The notes beneath the pieces are model-generated. The model was given only the letters and a program-made list of their open reading frames with translations. It had not been told where the DNA came from and did no database searches. From NCBI GenBank assembly GCA_001464035.1, contig LNEC01000012.1:1-64000 (forward strand): a stretch of DNA of 64,000 nt, in the 5' to 3' direction. This DNA is from Bradyrhizobiaceae bacterium Ga0074131 (GTDB lineage: Bacteria; Pseudomonadota; Alphaproteobacteria; Rhizobiales; Xanthobacteraceae). This document shows, one piece after another, positions 57,362 to 64,000 of this stretch (the first letter of the stretch is position 1; each line of letters begins with the position of its first letter). The translations under genes were made by a program, and so were the position numbers.

Positions 57362-57935
57362 GGCCTGCGTAAAGGAGGCGCTCGCGATCATTGCAAGGGG
57401 CGGTATCGATTCCTTGAGTCTTCGGGACGTTGCACGACGTCTCGGCGTGTCGCACCAGGCGCCGTACAAGCATTTCCCCAGCCGCGAGCACATTGTCGCC
57501 GAAGTCGTTGGACGGGCTTTCGCGAGCTTTGCCGCTCATCTCGAAAAACGCCCCCGCAGCGACGACCCCTATATCGACCTCGGCAATCTCGGCCGGTCCT
57601 ATCTGGACTACGCCCGAAAACACCCGCTGCATTACCAGCTGATGTTCGGAACGCCATTGCCGGACCCCGCCCAGCATCCAGAGATGATGGTCAAGGCGGA
57701 ACATGCATTCGCAACGCTCAAGGAGACGATTGCAGGATTGCCGGGCCGCCAGTCGAATGCGGACGTCGACCTTGACGCGTTGTTCACCTGGTCGGTCGTC
57801 CACGGTCTGGCCAGCATCTTGCAAACACCCGCCACCGAACAACTCGGCCTGCGCAAGGCGACGATCTCAGAGGCGACCGCGCATACGCTCGGACGTATTG
57901 CGGACGCGCTCGGCGGTACGAATCGCAAGCGGTAA
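57324..57935 (+). CDS. TetR/AcrR-family repressor
   Basis: 203 residues. TetR helix-turn-helix at residues ~10-55 (AIIARGGIDSLSLRDVARRLGVSHQAPYKHFPSR). The C-terminal part has a WHG domain-like region (LFTWSVVHGLASILQ). It overlaps the SDR gene by 38 bases and should autoregulate from the operator at 56414-56441, perhaps also controlling the divergent MFS operon. A ligand for the exported compound is likely, but unknown. Confidence 0.9.
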   Translation: MAVRNSKTGDLREACVKEALAIIARGGIDSLSLRDVARRLGVSHQAPYKHFPSREHIVAEVVGRAFASFAAHLEKRPRSDDPYIDLGNLGRSYLDYARKHPLHYQLMFGTPLPDPAQHPEMMVKAEHAFATLKETIAGLPGRQSNADVDLDALFTWSVVHGLASILQTPATEQLGLRKATISEATAHTLGRIADALGGTNRKR

Positions 57936-58021
57936 TGTGAAAAGGCGGCTTCCGGCGCTGCGGGTTGCGTGAGCGTGGCGATAATCCATAGTTCAGCGCT
58001 TGGATTGAGGCACATGCCGAC

Positions 58022-58172
58022 ATGATCAAACGATTCCTCAGGGAACCGCTGCTGCATTTTTCTGTTGCTGGGGGCCGTGCTGTTTGCGGCTCATGGGATT
58101 CTATCGCGCGGCGGCGCCGGCGAGCCGGGCAGGATCGTCGTGACGCGGGGCCAGATCGAGAGCATGGTCTAG
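58022..58172 (+). pseudogene. N-terminal remnant of a PpiC-type peptidyl-prolyl isomerase
   Basis: Starts MIKRFLREPLLHF, then one extra T in a run of five (58057-58061) shifts frame. Correcting it gives LLLGAVLFAAHGILSRGG... and ...EPGRIVVTRGQIESMV, a stop at 58170-58172. This is the N-terminal anchor of membrane-bound parvulin-type peptidyl-prolyl isomerases known from Bradyrhizobium; the whole catalytic domain is absent. The fragment abuts the minus-strand RHH gene, so a deletion joined them. Confidence 0.6.
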
Positions 58173-58420
58173 CCCTGCGGCTTCGGATCCGATCCGGCGG
58201 AGGCGGCGCGGGTTCGAAAATAATCCAGCACGAACAGGCGGATGGCCGACGACAGATTGCCCTGCTGGCGGTTGGAGTCGATCTCCCCCACCAGTTCGGA
58301 CAGCGTCATGTCGCGCAGGCCAGAAATTTCCTTCATGCCGTTCCAGAAGGCCTCTTCAAGGCTGACGCTGGTCTTGTGGCCGGCGACCACGATCGAGCGC
58401 TTGACGACCGGCGACTTCAT
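58169..58420 (-). CDS. Ribbon-helix-helix domain protein (RHH_4)
   Basis: 83-residue protein of the RHH_4 family. 'KRSIVVAGHKTSVSLEEAFWNGMKEIS' is the typical start, and the helix 'LSELVGEIDSNRQQGNLSSAIRLFVLDYF' completes the ribbon-helix-helix fold. Probably a small DNA-binding regulator. It overlaps DUF4169 by four bases (ATGA), and the set RHH-DUF4169-fumC-sspB is a conserved alphaproteobacterial neighbourhood. Confidence 0.88.
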   Translation of the reverse strand: MKSPVVKRSIVVAGHKTSVSLEEAFWNGMKEISGLRDMTLSELVGEIDSNRQQGNLSSAIRLFVLDYFRTRAASAGSDPKPQG

Positions 58421-58605
58421 GATGCGTCCTCGCCGTCGATGCGGTGCTGATCCAGCAGATCGTTGGCACGGCTGGCGCGCTGTTGGTCCAGAGCGCGTTC
58501 GGATTTGGTTCGGCCGAACCGTGTCCGGTTGGCGTCGGCCTGCTTCGCCGAGGCCTCGCGCTGGCTCCGCTTCTTGAACCGCTTCAGGTTGACCACGTCC
58601 CCCAT
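58417..58605 (-). CDS. DUF4169 family protein
   Basis: 62-residue highly basic protein beginning MGDVVNLKRFKKRSQRE, a hallmark of DUF4169. The N-terminal VNLKRFKK motif and the R/K/Q/A-rich remainder (ANRTRFGRTKSERALDQQ) are present. It starts at ATG 58605 and stops overlapping the RHH gene. Function not known. Confidence 0.88.
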   Translation of the reverse strand: MGDVVNLKRFKKRSQREASAKQADANRTRFGRTKSERALDQQRASRANDLLDQHRIDGEDAS

Positions 58606-58892
58606 GCCTGCTCCGTCATCCCAGTATTGCCAGTATTGAAGGACAAGAAAAGAAGTTGCGAAAGCGCGAGTGGTCGCCGTGCGCCTTGGCCGGATCGGTT
58701 GTCATCGCCGGAAATCCCCGTCGGTGCCTTCTGATACCATCAATAAATATGTTTCGCTCTGCGAAAACCAAAATATTCTTGAGCTCTACCATGAGCCGCA
58801 TCAACCACCCTAGCGGATCCGCCTAGGTCTTTAGCTGTTATGACCCATAATCATAACGCCAGCCCGTGGTTTTCCGGGGCTCGCTGCAGCGA
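58606..58892. other. Intergenic region between fumC and DUF4169
   Basis: 287 bases, A/T-richer in the central part (58720-58850). A short hairpin ttcgctctgcgaa lies near 58755, and near-repeats gacccataatcataacgcc near 58840. It separates the RHH-DUF4169 pair from fumC on the same strand, so a promoter for the pair is expected. No gene is seen. Confidence 0.4.
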
Positions 58893-60311
58893 TCAGCCGG
58901 GGTGTGTCATTTTGTCCGGCTGCACCAGCCGGTCGAATTCCTGCGCCGACACCAGCCCCAGCCGCACCGCCTCTTCGCGCAATGTGGTGCCGCGGATATG
59001 AGCCTGCTTGGCGACGGTGGCGGCGTTGTCGTAGCCGATCTTCGGCGCCAGCGCCGTCACCAGCATCAGCGAGCGTTCCATCAAATCACGGATACGTTTC
59101 TCGTCGGCGCGGATCCCTTCGACGCAATATTGCGTGAACGATCGTGCCACGTCGGCCAGCAGTTCAATCGACTGCATCATGCAGTGCGCCATCACCGGCT
59201 TGTAGACGTTCAGCTCGAAATGGCCCTGGCTGCCGGCTACCGTGATGGCGGTATGGTTGCCGAACACCTGGCAGCACACCATGGTCATCGCCTCGCACTG
59301 GGTCGGGTTGACCTTGCCCGGCATGATCGATGAGCCCGGTTCGTTCTCCGGCAGGATCAATTCGCCCAGGCCGGAGCGCGGTCCCGATCCGAGCAGGCGG
59401 ATATCGTTGGCGATCTTGAACAGCGCGGTCGCCACCGAATTGATGGCACCGTGCACGAAGACGTAGGCGTCGTTGGAAGCCAGCGCCTCGAACTTGTTGG
59501 GCGCGCTGGTGAAGGGCAGTTTTGTGATTTTAGCGGCGTGCCTTGCAAACAGTTTGGCGAATCTCGGCTTCGAGTTGAGGCCGGTGCCGACCGCGGTGCC
59601 GCCCTGCGCCAATGGGTAAAGATCCTTCACCGCGGTGCGCAGCCGGGTTATGCCGCTCTCGACCTGTGCGGCATAGCCCGAGAATTCCTGGCCGAGCGTC
59701 ATCGGCGTTGCGTCCTGGGTATGGGTGCGGCCGATTTTGACGATGCGAGCGAACGCCTTTTCTTTCATGCGCAGCGCGCGATGAAGTTGGCTCAGGGCCG
59801 GAATGAGATCGGCGACGATCCGCGTCGCGGCGGCGATGTGCATCGCGGTCGGGAACGCGTCATTCGACGACTGGCTCATATTGACGTGATCGTTGGGATG
59901 AACCGGTTTCTTGGCGCCTAGTTCGCCGCCCAGGAGTTCGCTGGCGCGATTGGCGATCACCTCGTTGAGGTTCATATTGGTCTGGGTGCCGGAGCCGGTC
60001 TGCCAGACCACCAGCGGAAAATGATCGTCGAACTCGCCCTCGATCACCTCGCGCGCGGCCCGGACGATGACGCGGGCACGGCGTGCATCGAGTAGCCCCA
60101 GTTCGCGATTGGTTTCTGCGGCCGCCAGTTTGACGATGCCGAGCGCGCGAACGATGTCCATCGGCATCCGGTCCGTGCCGATGCGAAAGTGGTGCCGGGA
60201 CCGTTCGGTCTGCGCCCCCCAATAGCGGTCGGCCGGAACGTCGATCGGACCGAAGCTGTCGGTCTCGCTGCGGGTGGATCTGGAACGCGATGGTGCTTTC
60301 GATCGAGCCAT
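58893..60311 (-). CDS. fumC: Class II fumarate hydratase
   Basis: Converts fumarate to malate in the TCA cycle. It has 472 residues, the usual class II length. The family signature [15 protein letters not shown] is intact, as are the catalytic-site blocks [13 protein letters not shown] and QSSNDAFPT. The N-terminus carries a basic segment ([11 protein letters not shown]) not found in E. coli FumC, typical of the Bradyrhizobium branch. It lies downstream of sspB and upstream of DUF4169. Confidence 0.96.
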   Translation of the reverse strand: MARSKAPSRSRSTRSETDSFGPIDVPADRYWGAQTERSRHHFRIGTDRMPMDIVRALGIVKLAAAETNRELGLLDARRARVIVRAAREVIEGEFDDHFPLVVWQTGSGTQTNMNLNEVIANRASELLGGELGAKKPVHPNDHVNMSQSSNDAFPTAMHIAAATRIVADLIPALSQLHRALRMKEKAFARIVKIGRTHTQDATPMTLGQEFSGYAAQVESGITRLRTAVKDLYPLAQGGTAVGTGLNSKPRFAKLFARHAAKITKLPFTSAPNKFEALASNDAYVFVHGAINSVATALFKIANDIRLLGSGPRSGLGELILPENEPGSSIMPGKVNPTQCEAMTMVCCQVFGNHTAITVAGSQGHFELNVYKPVMAHCMMQSIELLADVARSFTQYCVEGIRADEKRIRDLMERSLMLVTALAPKIGYDNAATVAKQAHIRGTTLREEAVRLGLVSAQEFDRLVQPDKMTHPG

Positions 60312-60417
60312 CCAGGAGATCCATTGCGCGGGGGCGTTGTTTCGGCGACCGGCAGCCGGCCTGTTCCGTGCTGCGGCAACTTCATTCTATTGGGCCGCCG
60401 GCTGCGCCGCGCGCGGC

Positions 60418-60927
60418 TTATTTTTTGCGGAAACGATCCAGCCTCACGACCTCGGCGCCCTCGCTCGGTTTGGCCGGCTCGTCCTTGGTCTCGACGGCCG
60501 GGGCCGGAACCGGAAGGGCGGCGGGGGCAGGGACGGCCGGAAGGTTTGCCGCCGGCGCGTCGGTTGAGGCGTCCGCGGCCTCGAACTGCAGGCCGAACTG
60601 AACCGAAGGGTCGAAGAAGCTCTTGATTGAGTTGAAGGGAACCACCAGCCGCTCCGGAATGCCGCCGAACGACAGGCCGACTTCAAACCGGTCCTCGGTC
60701 ACCACAAGGTCCCAAAACTGATGCTGCAGGATCACGGTCATTTCTTCCGGATATTGCGCCAGAAGCCGTGGCGACAGCTTCACGCCGTCGGCGGTGGACA
60801 GGAAGGTAATGAAGAAGTGATGTTCCCCGGGCAGGCCGTGCTCGGCGGCGTCGGTCAAGACGCGGCGCAGTACTCCGCGCAGCGCGTCACGCGCCAGCAC
60901 GTCGTATCGGATATGATCGGTCGCCAT
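60418..60927 (-). CDS. sspB: SspB-like ClpXP adaptor
   Basis: 169-residue SspB-like adaptor, which delivers ssrA-tagged and other substrates to ClpXP. The N-terminal domain (residues ~1-115) has the beta-sandwich pattern 'EHHFFITFLSTADGVKLSPRLLAQYPEEMTVILQHQFWDLVV'. The C-terminal tail is Pro/Ala-rich and ends with the basic XB-like EVVRLDRFRKK peptide that contacts ClpX. ATG 60927 has an AGGA site. It sits directly beside fumC. Confidence 0.9.
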   Translation of the reverse strand: MATDHIRYDVLARDALRGVLRRVLTDAAEHGLPGEHHFFITFLSTADGVKLSPRLLAQYPEEMTVILQHQFWDLVVTEDRFEVGLSFGGIPERLVVPFNSIKSFFDPSVQFGLQFEAADASTDAPAANLPAVPAPAALPVPAPAVETKDEPAKPSEGAEVVRLDRFRKK

Positions 60928-61659
60928 TATCAAGTCCTGTCGCGTTCAAAGGCATTTCGCGGGTCGGCAGCGCAGCCTTGGTGCGCCCGACTCACCTGTC
61001 CATGCTACCCCGGCCGGAGGCCGAGGTCAGCAGGCGTTGGCGCCGATGGCGGAAATTCCAGCGCTCTCAACAATCCGTTTCGGTACCGCCGAACCCCCGC
61101 GAGCTCGACGCAGAGGGCTTGGGTGGAGATGTGCCCGCCCCGAGTGACGGCCGCTGAGCCGATAATCTGAGATATAGGAGCCAAGTACCGGGAAAAACAA
61201 GGCCAAGAACGGTGCATTTGGACCGGTATGCGGCCCTGGAATACGGCACGGCGAGGCTGATATCGGTTTTCGCGGTCGGGAGCGCCAGGCTGCCATTCGG
61301 GGAACTCACCGGGTGGCGGTCGATGTGCAGCGCCGAATGATATTTGCCGTGGCCGAATGTGCTGGCGCAGTCGAGCCCGTCGCGCTGACCTGCATGATCT
61401 ATCCGGCGTTGGTCCGTTCTCGATCGGGTTGAGCGCCAGCGGCCTGATTTGGCGCTGAACTCGGGCTGGAGCGGGGGGCCGACCGCAGCGGTCAGTGTCT
61501 CCGCCGCGGTGAATTTGTCCATCCGCCGTTCTGGCGGCTGAGGTGTTTGGGTTTTGCTGGCGTTGTTTGACGAAAATCGGTAGGCAGGTTGGCCGGACCG
61601 GCATCAAGGTCATCCAAAAAACAGAACGGGCGAAAAGCCTGTGCGGGGGAGTGAGATCG
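60928..61659. other. Long intergenic region without a recognised gene
   Basis: 732 bases between sspB and tctB. Two overlapping minus-strand frames span it (61005-61613 and 61067-61522). A stretch on the minus strand reads in one frame as TFGHGKYHSALHIDRHPV, but it has no family, ribosome site or start that I can support. This may be a remnant gene. Promoters of sspB (minus) and tctB (plus) must also lie here. Confidence 0.35.
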
Positions 61660-62160
61660 ATGAGCGAAACGCCGAGTCACGGACCGGTCAAATACATCAT
61701 GCCGAAGTGGATCCGCGGTCCGCAGGATTTCGTGGGCGGCGTGGCACTGATTGCGATCGCGCTGTTCGCGTTGTGGGCGTCGAGCGATCTGCAGGGCATG
61801 CGCGGATTTTCGTTCGGAGCCGGGACCGCGCCCCGAATGTTCGGGTTTCTGCTGCTTGGACTCGGCATAGCTGTGATGATCGTCGGCCTTGTCACTGATG
61901 GTGAGCACATCACGACCTATGCATGGCGGGGCCCACTTTTCGTGTCGCTGGCCATCCTTTCCTTTGCGTTTATGATTCGCCCGATGGGTCTGATATTCTC
62001 GGCCTTCACGAGCTTCGTTATCTCGGCGTTGGGCACGCCCGAAACGAGATGGGGCCAAACCATCATCGTCGGCATCTGCTTGACGGCCTTCTGCAGCTTC
62101 TTGTTTCCCTACGCGCTTGGTCTGCCATTGCAGATGCTGCCGAAATTCATGATCCGGTGA
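61660..62160 (+). CDS. tctB: Tripartite tricarboxylate transporter, small membrane subunit
   Basis: 166-residue TctB subunit with four predicted helices (segments 'FVGGVALIAIALFALWA', 'MFGFLLLGLGIAVMIVGLV', 'LFVSLAILSFAFMI', 'IIVGICLTAFCSFLF'). The small integral partner of TctA. The start at 61660 has a GGGGGAGT-like site. It is followed after 7 bases by tctA, which suggests translational coupling. The substrate (a carboxylate) is unknown. Confidence 0.9.
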   Translation: MSETPSHGPVKYIMPKWIRGPQDFVGGVALIAIALFALWASSDLQGMRGFSFGAGTAPRMFGFLLLGLGIAVMIVGLVTDGEHITTYAWRGPLFVSLAILSFAFMIRPMGLIFSAFTSFVISALGTPETRWGQTIIVGICLTAFCSFLFPYALGLPLQMLPKFMIR

Positions 62161-62167
62161 GGGTGTG

Positions 62168-63733
62168 ATGGGAGACGTCTTTTCAAATCTAGGTCTCGGC
62201 TTCGGTGTCGTGTTCCAGTTGGTGCAGTGGACCCCGGCCTTTCTCGGCGGCGTGTCGATCCCCATACCCGTCAACATTCTGCTGTGCCTGATTGGCGCGC
62301 TGGTCGGCACGCTGGTCGGCGTGCTGCCGGGCATCGGCACCATTGCCACAGTGGCGATGCTGTTGCCGATCACCTTCGGGCTGCCGCCGGTCGGCGCGCT
62401 GATCATGCTCGCCGGCATCTATTACGGCGCGCAGTATGGCGGCTCGACCACCTCGATCCTGGTCAACATTCCGGGTGAGGCGGGCTCCGTGGTGACGGCG
62501 CTCGACGGCTTCCAGATGGCCAAGCAGGGCCGGGCGGGTCCGGCGCTGGCGATTGCGGCGATGGGTTCGTTCTTCGCCGGCTGCGTCGCGACCGTGCTGA
62601 TCGCGGTGCTTGGCGCGCCGCTGACCAAGCTCGCGCTGGCCTTCGGGCCCGCCGAATATTTCTCGCTGATGGTGCTCGGCCTGATCTTTGCCGTGGTGCT
62701 CGCCAAGGGCTCGGTGCTCAAGGCGATCGCGATGATCGTGTTTGGCCTGTTGCTGTCGATGGTCGGGTCCGACATCGAGACGGGCGCATCGCGGATGGCG
62801 TTCAACATCCCCGAACTCGCGGACGGCCTCGGCTTTGCCACCCTGGCGATGGGTCTGTTCGGCTTCGCCGAGATCATCCGTAATCTCGATGCGGGCGGTG
62901 AAACCGACCGCCAACTGGTGCAGCAGAAGGTCACTGGCCTGATGCCGACCAGGAAAGACCTGAAGGATTGCACACCGGCGATCCTGCGGGGCACGGCGCT
63001 GGGATCAATCCTTGGCATTCTGCCGGGCGGCGGCGCGGTCATCGCATCGTTTGCGGCCTACACCATGGAAAAGAAGATTTCCAAGAATCCGGAGCGGTTT
63101 GGCCGCGGCGCGATCGAGGGGGTGGCGGCGCCGGAAAGCGCCAACAACGCCGCGGCGCAAACCTCCTTCATTCCGCTACTGACGCTCGGCATTCCGCCCA
63201 ACGCAGTGATGGCGCTGATGGTCGGTGCCATGACGATCCACGGTATCGTGCCTGGACCGCAGGTGATGCAGAAGCAGCCCGAACTGGTCTGGGGCATGAT
63301 CGCCTCGATGTGGGTCGGCAACCTGATGCTGCTGATCATCAACCTGCCGCTGGTCGGGATCTGGGTGCGGCTGTTGCGCGTGCCATATCGCCTGATGTTC
63401 CCGTCGATCGTGGTCTTCTGCGCGATCGGTATCTATTCGGTGAACAACGCGCCCACGGACGTGATGCTGGCCGGCGCATTCGGGTTGCTCGGCTATTGGC
63501 TAATCAAGCACGATTTCGAGCCGGCGCCGCTGCTGCTCGGGATGGTGCTCGGTCCCCTGATGGAAGAGAACCTGCGTCGCGCTTTGCTGATCTCGCGCGG
63601 CGATTGGACGGTGTTCGCTACCCGGCCGGTTTCGGCGGTGCTGATGGCGATCGCGGCGTTCCTGCTGGTGCTGGCGGTGCTGCCGTCGCTGCGCAAGAAG
63701 CGCGACGAGGTGTTCGTTGAGTCCGAGAACTGA
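62168..63733 (+). CDS. tctA: Tripartite tricarboxylate transporter, large membrane subunit
   Basis: 521-residue TctA carrier subunit with about 12 helices. Signature VLPGIGTIATVAMLLPITFG near residue 57 and the highly conserved GSTTSILVNIPGE loop. The C-terminus ends with the typical LRKKRDE basic tail. ATG 62168 was preferred; a GTG at 62165 directly precedes it. It forms an operon with tctB upstream and a tctC gene downstream. Confidence 0.95.
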   Translation: MGDVFSNLGLGFGVVFQLVQWTPAFLGGVSIPIPVNILLCLIGALVGTLVGVLPGIGTIATVAMLLPITFGLPPVGALIMLAGIYYGAQYGGSTTSILVNIPGEAGSVVTALDGFQMAKQGRAGPALAIAAMGSFFAGCVATVLIAVLGAPLTKLALAFGPAEYFSLMVLGLIFAVVLAKGSVLKAIAMIVFGLLLSMVGSDIETGASRMAFNIPELADGLGFATLAMGLFGFAEIIRNLDAGGETDRQLVQQKVTGLMPTRKDLKDCTPAILRGTALGSILGILPGGGAVIASFAAYTMEKKISKNPERFGRGAIEGVAAPESANNAAAQTSFIPLLTLGIPPNAVMALMVGAMTIHGIVPGPQVMQKQPELVWGMIASMWVGNLMLLIINLPLVGIWVRLLRVPYRLMFPSIVVFCAIGIYSVNNAPTDVMLAGAFGLLGYWLIKHDFEPAPLLLGMVLGPLMEENLRRALLISRGDWTVFATRPVSAVLMAIAAFLLVLAVLPSLRKKRDEVFVESEN

Positions 63734-63845
63734 CATGCGTCGGAGCGCCGCATCCGTAACTCTGGTTTCGGAAGCGGCGCTGTGTGACTAAGTGCTCGCC
63801 GGTTCACCCCCGGCCTTTCCCCACCGTTTTTGCGAGGGCAACCTG

Positions 63846-64000
63846 ATGAATCTCCACAGTCGCATACTGGCGGCCGGCGCCTTGGCCGCGCTCGCCGGCC
63901 TCAGCGCGCTTCCCGCGCAAGCCCAGTCGCCGGCCTATCCGACGCGCGCCATCACCATGATCGTGCCGTTCGCAGCGGGCGGTCCGACCGATGTCATCTC
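63846..64000 (+). CDS. tctC: Tripartite tricarboxylate transporter, substrate-binding protein (5' part)
   Basis: N-terminal 51 residues of a Bug-family TctC receptor; it runs off the window. The signal peptide is clear (SRILAAGALAALAGLSALPAQAQ) and the mature start 'PAYPTRAITMIVPFAAGGPTDV' is the family's characteristic opening. This protein binds the solute in the periplasm and delivers it to TctAB. There are 112 bases between tctA and this start, so it may have an additional promoter. Confidence 0.9.
   Translation, partial: MNLHSRILAAGALAALAGLSALPAQAQSPAYPTRAITMIVPFAAGGPTDVI

Overview
The window reads as chromosome of a Bradyrhizobium-like alphaproteobacterium (Bradyrhizobiaceae/Nitrobacteraceae). 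It is GC-rich throughout. The clues are the sspB-fumC-DUF4169-ribbon-helix-helix cluster, the rplY-pth-ychF run, many small orphan membrane proteins, and several families of palindromic intergenic repeats. No rRNA, tRNA, transposase, prophage or CRISPR array was recognised. The organism assignment rests on recall of gene content, not on a search.

Layout. 1-2.4 kb: a repeat-like edge, a HigB/HigA-type toxin-antitoxin pair and a PAP2-like membrane phosphatase. 2.4-5.2 kb: housekeeping rplY, pth and ychF, separated by palindromic elements. 5.3-10.5 kb: DUF4282 protein, two overlapping MaoC-like genes, several tiny membrane or basic proteins, an NTF2-like protein and an exported MetX-like hydrolase. 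10.7-15.8 kb: uvrB (with a palindrome inserted in frame) facing pgm. 15.9-25.8 kb: a LysR/TSUP divergent pair, an M24 aminopeptidase, prmA, a CrtI-like oxidoreductase and a fused MFS/spermidine synthase. 25.9-31 kb: secreted small proteins, an L,D-transpeptidase, a two-gene ABC exporter and a HicA/HicB pair whose toxin is truncated. 31-36.5 kb: uvrD/pcrA (again with a palindrome inserted in frame), a hotdog thioesterase and a GlcD-like FAD oxidoreductase.

36.9-43 kb is accessory. It holds an ice-binding-like (DUF3494) autotransporter, an MFS transporter, and a TetR gene facing a frameshifted cytochrome P450. 43.2-46.9 kb is a giant AsmA-family protein. 48.5-53 kb is an overlapping three-gene operon for mannose metabolism: mannose-6-phosphate isomerase, a glycosyltransferase fused to a helical barrel, and a GH130 enzyme. 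It is the best candidate here for an under-described pathway. 53.4-58 kb: DUF2336 protein, MFS exporter plus monooxygenase-like gene, divergent SDR-TetR operon. 58-61 kb: a decayed PpiC-type isomerase fragment, then RHH-DUF4169-fumC-sspB. 61.6 kb to the end: a tripartite tricarboxylate transporter (tctB, tctA, start of tctC).

Two themes run through the window. Two DNA-repair helicase genes, uvrB and uvrD, carry in-frame palindromic repeats translated as extra peptide. Several genes (P450, hicA, a short gene at 48.2-48.4 kb, the PpiC fragment, the ORF after uvrB) appear broken by very small indels, which could be real decay or indel errors in the assembly.
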